Shown one piece after another: positions 1 to 9,051 of a stretch of 44,215 nt of DNA. The translations under genes were made by a program, and so were the position numbers. Where the stretch lies: contig CAMHNQ010000023.1 in the NCBI GenBank assembly GCA_946186495.1, positions 1-44,215 on the forward strand, read 5' to 3'. Position 1 is the stretch's first letter; the number at the start of each line of letters is the position of its first letter. Below the pieces are notes generated by a model. That model worked only from the letters and a program-made list of their open reading frames with translations, had not been told where the DNA came from and searched no databases. Source of the stretch: an uncultured Bacteroidales bacterium. GTDB taxonomy: Bacteria; Bacteroidota; Bacteroidia; Bacteroidales; WCHB1-69.

Positions 1-1
1 C

Positions 2-61
2 ATTATGCTGTCGGATTTGAGGAACTTTATTGTGGATAATTATGAGCATGAGGATGATTAA
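2..61 (+). CDS. C-terminal end of an unidentified protein (partial)
   Basis: An open frame enters from the left edge and ends at TAA 59-61. It encodes about 19 residues rich in acidic and hydrophobic positions (ends NYEHEDD). The other two forward frames stop by position 39, so this is the only plausible gene tail. Too little remains to name a family. The call rests on frame openness alone over a very short distance and could be chance. Confidence 0.4.
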   Translation: MMLSDLRNFIVDNYEHEDD

Positions 62-394
62 AAAAGGAATGATGATGCCTATATTACTACCCCGCCTAAC
101 GGCACCCCTTCTGAAACAGAAGGGGAATTCGCCCGCCCGGCACGGTGTGCCGTGGCCGGAAATAGTGTGCGAACGAGAGTGTTGACATCGCCAACAATAC
201 GATAGTGGCAGCAAAAAGCTTTTTTCTGAGATACTTATGATTGGAAAACAAACATGCGAAACTTAAATTAATGATTTACGACTGTTTTTAGTTGTCAGTC
301 GTTTTCGGCGGCAAATGTATGTGATTCGTGATATGACACTATCAAAAAAGGCACCCGAAAGGGTGCCTTTTTTGATAGATGATGGTAGAGTCGG
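62..394. other. Intergenic spacer with several hairpins, no gene seen
   Basis: No convincing coding region lies here. Visible structures are: a 9-bp perfect stem with 3-nt loop (105-113 / 117-125, CCCCTTCTG and CAGAAGGGG); a GC-rich hairpin at 139-151; a 6-bp stem with an 11-nt loop (279-284 / 296-301, CGACTG and CAGTCG) followed by TTTT, a possible weak terminator for the gene at the left edge; and a minus-strand promoter-like TACATTTG at 312-319 followed by CCGCC. The minus-strand promoter has no obvious gene downstream of it. Confidence 0.5.
341..376. terminator. Bidirectional rho-independent terminator
   Basis: Perfect 16-bp inverted repeat (341-356 and 361-376) with a GAAA tetraloop. 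The core is GGCACCC/GGGTGCC, flanked by A6 on one side and T6 on the other, so it can terminate transcription in both directions. It lies 18 bp beyond the stop codon of the minus-strand T9SS gene ending at 395 and is the natural terminator for that transcript. Confidence 0.9.
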
Positions 395-3300
395 TTATTG
401 ACGGACAACCGGCATCGTGGCTATGCCTGCATTCGTGAAGACCTTGGCGTAATAGGTTCCCGTGGCGATTGTTGCGACGGAAAGCACCGCCTCGCTGGCG
501 TTCGCCTCCACCCTGTAGAGCAATTGACCGTAGCTATTGTACAGCTCCACTTTTTCAATGGTGACGCCGTCTTGGGCGCTGACGACCACTTGGTTTACAC
601 AAGGATTCGGATAGACCTGCAACTGTCTGGACAGCACGAATGAGTTGACACTACTTGGGTTGTAGCTGTAAACGGCTATCTCGCTATTGGTCATGCCCTC
701 TTTCATGGCAATGGCTTTCAACGTGTAGGGCTGTATGTTCAACGGGAAGTCGGAGGTGAACAGGTTGGATGTTTCATCGGGGTCGGTGCCATCGAAAGTG
801 TAGTAGATTGAGGCGTCTTCGGTGGTGCAGGCGATATGCACGCGGTAGAATTCGCCGTCACGGTATACGTCGAACACAGGGGTTGCAACGGTTTCCACGG
901 TATGGATGAGGATGTCGCCGTTGTCGCGTGGATAGATTTGGTAACCATAGTTGTTGGAGTAGCTCACGAAACCGACGACATCAGCGTGGACGCCGGCGGT
1001 GATTTCTGTGGAGAGGCTGTTAAAACGGTCGCGGATGGCCATGGTGTCGCCGTTTTGGACGAAGGTCACATCATCGATGAACTCCACATTCTCTATGCGA
1101 ACCAGCTTCGACTCGTAAACGTTGGCATATTGGTTTTTCACATTCGCTACAGTGGCCACGGTCGGCATGACGGTGACGGGAGTGCCGGTGGCGGTAGCGG
1201 CGTTGTGAGAAGGAATCAGCTCCACCATGCCGTTGTAGAGCTGGTAGCTGCCGAAGAGACCGCTTTCGATGACATCGCCCTCGTTGTATTCAGTGGTGAT
1301 GACACCGCTGTTGTCGTAGATCAACAAGGCTGCGGAGTTGTCCTCCACGAACATGTAGCTGCCGCTGCGGAACAGGAAAGTCACATCGCTCATGATTTGT
1401 TGGGCGGTGCCGGATGCGTTAGCCTTGAAAGTAGCGATGTTGGCCACCTGCTCGGGGAAGGAGATGGTGACTGTGCTGACGAAACTCGGGGTCATGCCGG
1501 CTTTCCACGCTTTGGCTTTCACTGTCGTGGTGGAGGTCACGCTGAACGGGGTACTGTACACCGGTGAATTTTCGGTGGGGGTGGTTCCGTCTGTGGTGTA
1601 ACGGATTACGGCTTCGGCATCCGTGCAGGTGATGCTCACGGTCTGAGGCTCATAGTAGAAACCTTCGTTCGGGGTGATTACGGGAGCACTCACTGTGGAC
1701 GGGCTCACGCCGGGGACTCCATAAACCACCACACTGTCAATCACTAAGCGTGACGTGGCGGTTGGGGTGGTTTCAGGCAGCACAATCGTGAATCTCAGGC
1801 GGACATAGTCGTATGCGCCGTTCTCGTTCACCACGTATTCGTATGTCTGGGCACTGCTGGTCACCGGGAAAGTCTCACCGGCGGAATAGCTGCTGCCTCC
1901 GTCAATAGAATGAGATACGTTGACTTTCAGGCCGTTGGAGCAAGAAGCCTTGAAAGCGACATGCGTGATATTGGGGAGATCGAAGTTCATGAAGGTGTAA
2001 CCGAGATTGTCGGCGTTGCTGGCATACCAGCGCATCTGCATGGACTGTGCGCCTGCAATGTGGTTGTTGGTGGAAGGCGTGCCGTAATAGGTGCCCCATT
2101 GCTGGCCGTCTGCGCCAGTGTAGATTACGGTATTGTTGTTGTAGACGTTGGAAGCTGTAAATCCTTCGTTGTCCTCAAATCCTACCGTGTATATAATGGT
2201 GTCAACCACAGTCGTGGCTTGGATGGTGTAGGTACCGGAGGCGATGCTGCTGGTTTCCCAATCGGATTTCATGGCGACGGCTTTCACCGTGTAAGTGCCC
2301 GGAGTGTCAAGCACAACAGGAGCGATGTAAAGGGCGGATTGTGCAGTGGGTTCAGAGCCGTCGGTGGTGTAGCGGATGGAAGCGTCTGCCACAGTGCAGC
2401 TCATGGTCACGGTGACCATGGTGTCAGTGGCGGTGGCGGGAGTGAGCACAGGGGCGGGCAGTTGCGCGGTGGCGGTCAGGATTACCTGTGCCGTGAGGGT
2501 GTCAGAGGTGATGGTGAGGAGGCCCGTGGCAGGTGCCGTACCGTCAAAGACGACGGTGACGGGCGTGTTGTTGTTCGGGTTGGTGATGCTGTCCGGATTG
2601 ACGGTGAAATGAGGGTCGTTGCAGGTCAGCGTGATGGGACTGGTCAGATGAGCGCCGCTGACCGTGAGGGTTTGCGACAGCTGAGTGCTGCTGAAGTCCA
2701 ATGCGGTAGCGTCGATGGCGAGAACCGGGTTATACACGACGGTATAGACGGCCGTGGCAGTTTCGCTGCTATTCCAGTTGGTCTTGAAAGCCTTGGCGTT
2801 TACGGTGTCCGAGGCGGTCAGGGTGACGGGCGCACTGTAGAGCGTGGAAGTCTCCGTCGGGACTGTGCCGTCGGTGGTGTAGCGGATCTGCGCGTCAGAC
2901 GTGGTGCAGGTCAGGCTGAATGTCACGCTGTCGGCGTATGTGCCGGAGCCGGGGGTGAATACGGGTGCGTCAAGCACGGGGGCCTGAGTGCCGAGGTCAT
3001 GGTTATAGCGGGGACAAATCTGGACATTCCCGTCATGGATGGCGGCAAAACCGGTGATGTTCACCGTGGCATTGGCCGAAAGGGTGGTGTCCAGACCGAA
3101 ACGGTTGTACAGCTCCATCGAACTTCCGTTTTGTGTGAAGGTGGTCTGCTGCAAGCCTTCGAAGCCGTCAGGGAAAGAGACATTCTCAATGGTGACCAGC
3201 TGGGCGTCATAGCTGTCGTAATTGGCAAGCAGGTCGCTCACCGTGACCACGACAGGCGTAACCATGCCGGTATTTGAAGTGGCCGGTGCAGGGTTCACGA

Positions 3301-4309
3301 CATACTGCATCTCCACTTGGTCGCTAAATACGCTTTTCTTGCCGGTCAGCCCACTGATTTGGTCGCCCTCGGAAAATTCCGTTGTGATGCCGTTGCCGTA
3401 AATCAAAAGGCCGCCGGAAGCGTCTTTGACATAGGTGTAAGCACCGCTTCCGAACACGTAGGTGACGTCATTGGCGATGGTGACCATGTCGTCGGATGTC
3501 TGCGCCTTGAAATCGGCAATCGTGGCGACTGTTGTCGGGAAGGTGTAAGTGGCGGAGGCTACGGAACTGTTATTGTAACCTGAAGCCGTGGCGATAGCCT
3601 TCACCGTCGTGGTCTGGTTGATGGTGAAAGGGGCTGTGTAGGGCATGGAAGAGGTTGTAGGGGTGGAACCGTCAAGAGTATAGTAAATCGACGCATTGGG
3701 AGTTTCAGAAGATATGGTCAGTGAAATAGGAGCGGTGTAGAGACCTGTAGGCGAAGAGAAGGTGGGTTGCGCGGCAATGGGAGTTCCTCCAGAAACGGTA
3801 ATCGTCAGATTATCAATAAAGAAGCGCCCTCTTGCAGCTTGCGCACCCTCAAATTTGATATGTGTGGCACTTGTACCACCAGATAATGGCAAAGTGTAGT
3901 GATTAAGGTTGTCATAATCATTACTGTTGTCCAATCCTGAAACGGTGTAGAGGGTGTTGTCCACATACACTTTGATGAATGTGGAATCGTTCACCCAAGC
4001 GGTGGCGTCAAATTCCAAAATAAAATTACCATTTCCACCAGAAAGGTCAATTGCAGGAGTCTGCAGCCAACCTAATTCACTGGAGGAACCCATCTTGGCT
4101 TTTCCAGAGTAACGATAAACCTTGCTGCCAGTCCATCCTGGCATCGAGGTGTAATTGTTCAGGGAACTGCTGATATCCGTGCCAGTTGCACCATTAAAAG
4201 CATCAAAATTCTCGCTGAAAACGACGGTTTGAGCTTGCACTCCGAAAATGCCCATCAAAAGCATCATCAAAACTGTGCAAGCAGATTTCATGAATAAACT
4301 TTTTTTCAT
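395..4309 (-). CDS. T9SS-exported multidomain surface protein with chitobiase-type C-terminal repeats
   Basis: 1,304 residues. A signal peptide (1-26, ending VQA|Q) is followed by a jelly-roll-like segment (about 28-175). The rest alternates modules: five copies of the chitobiase/beta-hexosaminidase C-terminal (CHB_HEX_C-like) fold, each with the signature I.YT.DG..P, near 180-255, 447-525, 620-697, 875-950 and 1142-1219. Two OB-fold/DUF6359-like segments follow copies 1 and 4 (motifs VATIADFKA and VANIATFKA). A choice-of-anchor D-like stretch lies near 528-617 and a second jelly-roll near 700-870. Residues about 1220-1304 form a type A sorting domain (VYPNP, then GTYYAKV). No catalytic domain is visible, so a binding or adhesive role is inferred. 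The ATG at 4307-4309 starts the signal peptide directly. Confidence 0.85.
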   Translation of the reverse strand: MKKSLFMKSACTVLMMLLMGIFGVQAQTVVFSENFDAFNGATGTDISSSLNNYTSMPGWTGSKVYRYSGKAKMGSSSELGWLQTPAIDLSGGNGNFILEFDATAWVNDSTFIKVYVDNTLYTVSGLDNSNDYDNLNHYTLPLSGGTSATHIKFEGAQAARGRFFIDNLTITVSGGTPIAAQPTFSSPTGLYTAPISLTISSETPNASIYYTLDGSTPTTSSMPYTAPFTINQTTTVKAIATASGYNNSSVASATYTFPTTVATIADFKAQTSDDMVTIANDVTYVFGSGAYTYVKDASGGLLIYGNGITTEFSEGDQISGLTGKKSVFSDQVEMQYVVNPAPATSNTGMVTPVVVTVSDLLANYDSYDAQLVTIENVSFPDGFEGLQQTTFTQNGSSMELYNRFGLDTTLSANATVNITGFAAIHDGNVQICPRYNHDLGTQAPVLDAPVFTPGSGTYADSVTFSLTCTTSDAQIRYTTDGTVPTETSTLYSAPVTLTASDTVNAKAFKTNWNSSETATAVYTVVYNPVLAIDATALDFSSTQLSQTLTVSGAHLTSPITLTCNDPHFTVNPDSITNPNNNTPVTVVFDGTAPATGLLTITSDTLTAQVILTATAQLPAPVLTPATATDTMVTVTMSCTVADASIRYTTDGSEPTAQSALYIAPVVLDTPGTYTVKAVAMKSDWETSSIASGTYTIQATTVVDTIIYTVGFEDNEGFTASNVYNNNTVIYTGADGQQWGTYYGTPSTNNHIAGAQSMQMRWYASNADNLGYTFMNFDLPNITHVAFKASCSNGLKVNVSHSIDGGSSYSAGETFPVTSSAQTYEYVVNENGAYDYVRLRFTIVLPETTPTATSRLVIDSVVVYGVPGVSPSTVSAPVITPNEGFYYEPQTVSITCTDAEAVIRYTTDGTTPTENSPVYSTPFSVTSTTTVKAKAWKAGMTPSFVSTVTISFPEQVANIATFKANASGTAQQIMSDVTFLFRSGSYMFVEDNSAALLIYDNSGVITTEYNEGDVIESGLFGSYQLYNGMVELIPSHNAATATGTPVTVMPTVATVANVKNQYANVYESKLVRIENVEFIDDVTFVQNGDTMAIRDRFNSLSTEITAGVHADVVGFVSYSNNYGYQIYPRDNGDILIHTVETVATPVFDVYRDGEFYRVHIACTTEDASIYYTFDGTDPDETSNLFTSDFPLNIQPYTLKAIAMKEGMTNSEIAVYSYNPSSVNSFVLSRQLQVYPNPCVNQVVVSAQDGVTIEKVELYNSYGQLLYRVEANASEAVLSVATIATGTYYAKVFTNAGIATMPVVRQ

Positions 4310-4349
4310 ATTTTTAGTTTTTAATTATTTGAATTTCAGATTTTTATTG

Positions 4350-5306
4350 TCAATTTTCGCCATTATTTCCAAATGGCAAAGATACTAAATTCGACGACAT
4401 CGTCAAGAATTCCTGCAAATTGTTGATCCGCAGCATTGTTTGCAAATCATCCGGCGGAACTTGCGCGAAGGAAGCATAATAGTGCCACAATTCTTTCAAA
4501 TTCGCCAATGTGCCGTTCTCCCCGCGCAAAGGCAACAACGATTCCGCCAAATCCTGATAGAAAACCAAAAAACGGGATTTCTTATCCCCAACCTCTTGAT
4601 TCTTGATCTCTTCCGACAGAAAAGGATTCAGCAGCATACCGCGTCCCAACATCCAGGTCTCCACCCTCGGGAATCGTTCAGAGAGCGTTTGATACTCTGC
4701 TTTGGAAAAGACATCGCCACTATAGACGACTTTGTGTCGGGTCATGCCGCAAAACTCCTCGAAAAGGTCCCAATGCGGGGTCCCTTCGTACAAATCGTCG
4801 CCCAGACGCGGGTGAATCACCAAGAAGTCTAACGGATAATCGTTTAACCTACGAAGAACTTCCCGTCCTTCCTCGGCGCTGTGCAGTCCGAGCCGCATCT
4901 TCAGCGACAGCCGGAAAGGCGTCTTCGAGGTGACTTCCGCCACGATGCGCTCCACCGCCTCGGGATGCGGCATCAGTCCGCAGCCTCGCGTGTGTCGCAC
5001 GACGGGGGAAGAAGGGCATCCGATATTGACATTAAAACGCTCATAACCGAACTGTTCGTGCAACACGGTCAAAGTATCCACAAACTGGTCGGGTTGGTTG
5101 CCCATCAACTGCGGGATGAGCGGCAAAGCGGTGTTGTGCTCGGGCGCGATGTCCTGCCAGACTTTCGGACGGAACCTTCCGGCGGGTTGCACCGGCAAGA
5201 ACGGGGACATAAAACAATCTATGCCGCCAAAATGACGGCATAGTGTGTTTCTGAATGTATGAGAAGTGATCCCGTGTAGCGGGGCCAGCCAGAGGTTCGG
5301 TTTCAT
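4350..5306 (-). CDS. dus: tRNA-dihydrouridine synthase family protein
   Basis: 318 residues, normal length for the Dus family. These flavin-dependent enzymes reduce uridines in the tRNA D-loop using NAD(P)H. The TIM-barrel start PNLWLAPLHGIT is present. The catalytic cysteine is expected at C97 in NVNIGCP, followed by the substrate loop. The FMN/tRNA-binding signatures LKMRLG and VIHPR and the C-terminal GRGMLLNPF are intact. The start ATG (5304-5306) overlaps the stop codon of the upstream T9SS gene as TAATG, so translation is probably coupled. The subfamily (DusA/B/C-like) cannot be settled by eye. A housekeeping enzyme between two secreted-protein genes is odd. Confidence 0.9.
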   Translation of the reverse strand: MKPNLWLAPLHGITSHTFRNTLCRHFGGIDCFMSPFLPVQPAGRFRPKVWQDIAPEHNTALPLIPQLMGNQPDQFVDTLTVLHEQFGYERFNVNIGCPSSPVVRHTRGCGLMPHPEAVERIVAEVTSKTPFRLSLKMRLGLHSAEEGREVLRRLNDYPLDFLVIHPRLGDDLYEGTPHWDLFEEFCGMTRHKVVYSGDVFSKAEYQTLSERFPRVETWMLGRGMLLNPFLSEEIKNQEVGDKKSRFLVFYQDLAESLLPLRGENGTLANLKELWHYYASFAQVPPDDLQTMLRINNLQEFLTMSSNLVSLPFGNNGEN

Positions 5307-6283
5307 TAGCGAATGATCACTTTTCGGGTGGTTTCCATTCCATCAGTATTGACGGTAATCATGTAAATGCCAGAAGGATAGTTTTTTGTGTCTATCGAGA
5401 GTTTTCCTTGTCCTTTTCCTGTCTTCAACGTTCTGCCTGTCAGGTCGCGAAGCGTCCATTGGTACGGCTGATTGCGGTCGGATTCCAAGAACAGCATGTC
5501 CGAGACAGGGTTAGGGTAAATGGCGACGGGTTGTGTGGAATGAGTGCCGACACTTGTGCCGTTTTGGACAATAGCGACGTCATCGACATACAAGACCGAC
5601 GAGCTGTTCAGTTGGGTGGATGAGAGAATGATGATCATGATAGAGTCGCATTCTGCACCGGGATTTTCAAACGAGAGGTGGAGCTTTTCGTAGGTGTCCG
5701 GGTCTAATCCGCTGTAAGTGTCGTACGTGTAGTCCACAGGGACGCCGTTTTTCTTGGTGAGGGCAAGTACGACCATTTCGTCCCCATCTTGTGCCTGATA
5801 TTTGGCCCACAGCGAGATGGCGGCCGGAGTCGAACTGCAAGGAATGCCGGGGGAAATCAATTTCAGCAAGGAGGAGAAGTTCTCCAGATTGGACGGGTCG
5901 AATTGGCTGCTGCCGGTAGTGTCCTGGAGGGATTGGATGATTGCCATGATGTCCTCCATGGCAATTGTAAAACCATCAGACTCGCCTAATTGCAGAATGC
6001 CGGGAAGATTAAGGCTGTAGTCCACATAAGGGATGGAAAAGTCAGCGGATTGGAGTTTGACCGCATAGTTCCCGCCATGAGCTTCCGGGGATCGGGAGCA
6101 GAAATTCACCTCTATCGGAATGTTGACAAAGGAAGTGATGTAGCCATGAAGCCCCGGGGACCACCCGACCGGCTTTCCATAATACCAGAGTTCCAAGTCT
6201 CCGTTCGGAATGCTGTTTTGTGCCTGAAGGGTGGCAAAGCCGGCCATGAATGCAAGAAGTAAAGCTAATTTTCTCATTGTCAT
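5306..6283 (-). CDS. T9SS-exported protein with putative carbohydrate-binding (PCMD-like) domain
   Basis: 325 residues. The signal peptide ends near residue 21 (TLQAQ). The mature N-terminus NGDLELW followed by P.GW resembles Bacteroidetes putative carbohydrate metabolism/binding domains, and the body looks like a beta-sandwich ending LYVDDVAIV. Residues about 255-325 form a type A sorting domain (AIYPNP ... SGIYMITV, ending RKVIIR), which predicts outer-membrane export by T9SS and surface attachment. Translation could start at M1 or at M3 (MRKLALLL). The stop codon overlaps the dus start, so the two genes form one transcription unit. A weak minus-strand -7 box (TATTTTCG, 6336-6343, one mismatch) lies upstream. 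The ligand is unknown. Confidence 0.75.
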   Translation of the reverse strand: MTMRKLALLLAFMAGFATLQAQNSIPNGDLELWYYGKPVGWSPGLHGYITSFVNIPIEVNFCSRSPEAHGGNYAVKLQSADFSIPYVDYSLNLPGILQLGESDGFTIAMEDIMAIIQSLQDTTGSSQFDPSNLENFSSLLKLISPGIPCSSTPAAISLWAKYQAQDGDEMVVLALTKKNGVPVDYTYDTYSGLDPDTYEKLHLSFENPGAECDSIMIIILSSTQLNSSSVLYVDDVAIVQNGTSVGTHSTQPVAIYPNPVSDMLFLESDRNQPYQWTLRDLTGRTLKTGKGQGKLSIDTKNYPSGIYMITVNTDGMETTRKVIIR

Positions 6284-6398
6284 TTGTTTGGTTGTTATAT
6301 TAAAGACTTGAAATACACGAACGTTTTAATCGCGGCGAAAATAATATTTTTTTTGTTATCCAGCATCTTTCGGATGAAAAAGTTATGGCTTATTTTTA

Positions 6399-6406
6399 TA
6401 ATTTTG
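6399..6406 (+). promoter_or_regulatory. Bacteroidetes -7 promoter box
   Basis: TAATTTTG matches TAnnTTTG and is followed by CAGCC, the pattern seen at most promoters in this window. It implies a transcription start near 6413, 25 nt before the ATG at 6438. This argues against an upstream TTG start at 6426. Confidence 0.65.
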
Positions 6407-6437
6407 CAGCCTTGAAATTAGGAAATTGAAATATGCT

Positions 6438-7133
6438 ATGAAGAAATCCGACTTTATTGTAATCGCAGTCATCGTGGTTTGTCTGTTGCCCTTCTTTCTC
6501 TTTGACAGTGTATATGATACTTATTGCGCTGCAAATCAAAGGTTTCCGTTGTGGATGGCTTTTCTCAAATTTGGTGTTTTGGCCACTTTTGGGGAGATGT
6601 TGGGTAGCCGGGTGAAAACAGGGAAGTATTATCACGAAGGTTTCGGACTTGCACCGAAGTTTGTCGTTTGGGGAATTCTCGGCATGTGGATAGCCTTGGC
6701 GATGAGCGTGTTCCGTCTCGGGGTGCCGGCTTTCATGGGGCGGTATGCGGCATTCGCCGGGGTGTCTGCTGCCATGGCCGGGCCCATGTCCTGGTTGAAG
6801 CTGCTCGGCGCTTTCTGCGTCAGCGTGATGATGAACACCGCCTTTGCCCCTGTTTTCATGACCGTGCATAAGATTTCCGACATGCACATTGCCGAACATG
6901 GCGGTGCTTTCTCGGCTCTTTTCAAGCCCGTTGCTGTGAAACGCCACATTTGCGAGATGGACTGGGGTGTCCAGTGGGGTTTCGTTTTCAAAAAGACTAT
7001 CCCGCTGTTCTGGATTCCGGCCCATACCCTGACTTTCTGCCTCCCGCAAGACCTTCAAGTGCTTTTTGCTGCCTTCTGCAGCGTCATCCTCGGCCTTTTC
7101 CTCTCCATCGCCTCCATGATGAAGAGAGCCTGA
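6438..7133 (+). CDS. Polytopic membrane protein, Mpv17/PMP22-like
   Basis: 231 residues from the ATG at 6438. About four to five hydrophobic segments are visible: residues 5-23, 35-50, 70-95, 115-140 and the C-terminal IPLFWIP to SVILGLFLSI. The late motif W..W.F.FKKTIP.FWIPAH followed by LPQDLQ resembles the C-terminal signature of the Mpv17/PMP22 family. That assignment is by eye and tentative. The protein would sit in the inner membrane and has no visible enzymatic motif. An in-frame TTG twelve bases upstream gives a slightly longer reading but lies too close to the predicted transcription start. The gene is followed by a separate promoter for the peptidase. Confidence 0.7.
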   Translation: MKKSDFIVIAVIVVCLLPFFLFDSVYDTYCAANQRFPLWMAFLKFGVLATFGEMLGSRVKTGKYYHEGFGLAPKFVVWGILGMWIALAMSVFRLGVPAFMGRYAAFAGVSAAMAGPMSWLKLLGAFCVSVMMNTAFAPVFMTVHKISDMHIAEHGGAFSALFKPVAVKRHICEMDWGVQWGFVFKKTIPLFWIPAHTLTFCLPQDLQVLFAAFCSVILGLFLSIASMMKRA

Positions 7134-7149
7134 TTCCACGCTGATGCGC

Positions 7150-7182
7150 TTTGCTGAATGTGGCACTATTTTTGTATTTTTG
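7150..7182 (+). promoter_or_regulatory. Bacteroidetes promoter (-33/-7)
   Basis: TTTG at 7150-7153 and TATTTTTG at 7175-7182, separated by 21 bp, fit the -33 TTTG / -7 TAnnTTTG consensus. The ATG of the zinc peptidase is at 7210, leaving a leader of about 20 nt. Confidence 0.7.
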
Positions 7183-7209
7183 CGCTTTGAAAAATAAAAC
7201 TGAACATTT

Positions 7210-7905
7210 ATGGGATATTGGATCATTTTTATCGTAATGATGGTTGCGAGCCTCATTGTGCAGAAAACATTGACCTCGCGAATTGAAAAATACTCCAAGA
7301 CACCGCTCAGCAGCGGTCTGTCAGGAAAGGAAGTGGCTGAAAAAATGCTGAGAGACAACGGGATATACGATGTCCAGGTGACTTGTACAGGTGGTTTCCT
7401 CACCGACCATTACAACCCGGCCACGAAGACGGTTAACCTGAGTCAGGGTGTGTACGAGGGGCGCAATATCGCCTCTGCGGCCGTCGCCGCCCACGAATGC
7501 GGGCATGCCGTACAGCACGCCACCGCCTACCGTTGGCTGACCCTGCGCTCCACGCTTGTCCCTGCCACTCAGTTCGGGTCCCAACTCTCCCAATGGGTCC
7601 TGCTGGCCGGCATCCTGCTCATGAGCCTGCAGATGGTCGGCATCGGCCGTTGGGTCCTGCTTGTCGGCATCGCCTTCTTCGCCCTTACCACCCTATTTTC
7701 CATCATCACCCTGCCAGTCGAGTACAACGCCTCCGAGCGTGCCGTGGAATGGCTTGATTCTAATGCCATCACGACCGGAAACGAGACTGTCATGGCCAAG
7801 GATGCCCTAAAGTGGGCCGCCCGCACCTACCTCATCGCCGCAATCTCCTCGTTGGCCACCCTGCTGTACTATATATCTATATTTTTGGGCAGCAGAAGGG
7901 ATTAG
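7210..7905 (+). CDS. Neutral zinc metallopeptidase, YugP family
   Basis: 231 residues, typical of the Zn_peptidase_2 (YugP) membrane peptidase family. One N-terminal transmembrane helix (about 3-20) precedes the catalytic motif HECGH (H95, E96, H99), which lies in a helix with AAVAAHECGHAVQHA. Two hydrophobic segments follow (about 125-165), then the conserved LPVEYNASERA, whose glutamate is the probable third zinc ligand in this family. A final transmembrane helix ends the protein. The physiological substrate is unknown. The gene has its own promoter and may run on into the DUF4831-like gene 30 bp downstream. Confidence 0.88.
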   Translation: MGYWIIFIVMMVASLIVQKTLTSRIEKYSKTPLSSGLSGKEVAEKMLRDNGIYDVQVTCTGGFLTDHYNPATKTVNLSQGVYEGRNIASAAVAAHECGHAVQHATAYRWLTLRSTLVPATQFGSQLSQWVLLAGILLMSLQMVGIGRWVLLVGIAFFALTTLFSIITLPVEYNASERAVEWLDSNAITTGNETVMAKDALKWAARTYLIAAISSLATLLYYISIFLGSRRD

Positions 7906-7935
7906 CATTTTGGACAAGCAATATAGGAATTAATT

Positions 7936-9033
7936 ATGGGAAAAATGGAAAAATTATTTGTTTTTGTGATTGCAAGTATATTGTCAATCAGCTCTTTGGC
8001 ACAAGTTCAAGTATGTCCGGTGAATAGTCAGCCTGAGAAGTTGAAATATATCGGTACGGTCACTTACGCGCTGCCGACCACGACTTTGAAAGTGACGGTT
8101 TCTGTCTCCAATGTTCAGGAGGTCCGAGGGTATTTCGCGGATTATGCCGAAAGCCTTCTCGGCCTGACCAATATCATCCAAAAAAACCGTAACTGCTACA
8201 AAATCAATTCGGTGGATATTGAACCTTTGAGAACTGCGGACTTGAAGAACTGTTATAGGGCATTCACTTCCAATGCCGTTGTCGCGGAAAGTTGGGCCGA
8301 CAATGCCCTCCATTTACCGCCCGCGTTTCCCGTCGACATGCCTCTTGCCCCTTACCAGTCCCATACAGCGTCTCTTCCGGATTTTTTCAAGAATTATGCG
8401 GATGTCTCCTACACACAGCAGTCTGAGGCGTTTGTCGACACGAAAATTATAGACGGAGTGGTGACTCAAGTGCCGGCCAGCCATACCAAAACAGTATCCA
8501 AAAGTTTTGAAAGCAAAGCCCGCGAGGCCGCAGATGCCATCGCCAAATGCCGCAAGGACCAATACGCGCTGGCCGCCGGCGAACAGGAAACCCCTTACTC
8601 AGGCGATGCCCTCCAGATCATGATATCCGAACTCAAAGAATGGGAAAGTAACTATTTGAGCCTTTTTACGGGTGTCTCTGTCACTGACACCGTGACGTTC
8701 GTCTTCTATGTCACCCCTGAAAATCTTGACCCGCTCACCCTTTTCTATTTTAATGGTAACAAGGGCTTCAACAAGGATCAAGGGCTTTCATCTGAAGCTT
8801 ATACGTTGAATTTCAACCGAATATATAATCAGGTATATGAGATTGTGGAAGTTCAATACCCTTGCTCCCAATACATCACCCGCAGTAAGCTTCCGGTGTC
8901 TGTCTCTCTCCAACATGACAAAACCCGCCACGATTTCGGCATTGTCGATATGTATCAGGCCGGTTCATTGCAGTTTGTTTCCTCAAACACAAAACAGCCG
9001 GTTGACATTAACTCCATCGGAATTGTCTTTTAA
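7936..9033 (+). CDS. Secreted protein, DUF4831-like
   Basis: 365 residues. A signal peptide ends near SSLAQ (about residue 23). The body begins with a conserved-looking YALPTTTLKVTV strand, then a YF.DYAESLLGL segment, typical of Bacteroidales DUF4831 proteins of unknown function. Translation may begin at M1 (7936) or at the second ATG (7945), which gives a tighter signal peptide. There is no lipobox and no T9SS sorting domain, so the product is probably periplasmic. It lies between the YugP-like gene and a lipoprotein gene, separated by 30 and 18 bp, which suggests co-transcription. Confidence 0.75.
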   Translation: MGKMEKLFVFVIASILSISSLAQVQVCPVNSQPEKLKYIGTVTYALPTTTLKVTVSVSNVQEVRGYFADYAESLLGLTNIIQKNRNCYKINSVDIEPLRTADLKNCYRAFTSNAVVAESWADNALHLPPAFPVDMPLAPYQSHTASLPDFFKNYADVSYTQQSEAFVDTKIIDGVVTQVPASHTKTVSKSFESKAREAADAIAKCRKDQYALAAGEQETPYSGDALQIMISELKEWESNYLSLFTGVSVTDTVTFVFYVTPENLDPLTLFYFNGNKGFNKDQGLSSEAYTLNFNRIYNQVYEIVEVQYPCSQYITRSKLPVSVSLQHDKTRHDFGIVDMYQAGSLQFVSSNTKQPVDINSIGIVF

Positions 9034-9051
9034 ACGGAAAATACCTATTCC

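Noticed and set aside
1910..3277. Long forward open frame opposite the 1,304-residue T9SS gene
   Set aside because: It is low in complexity (Gly/Val/Asp/Arg-rich), has no recognisable domain, and lies wholly antisense to a clear modular protein. It is a codon-bias shadow.
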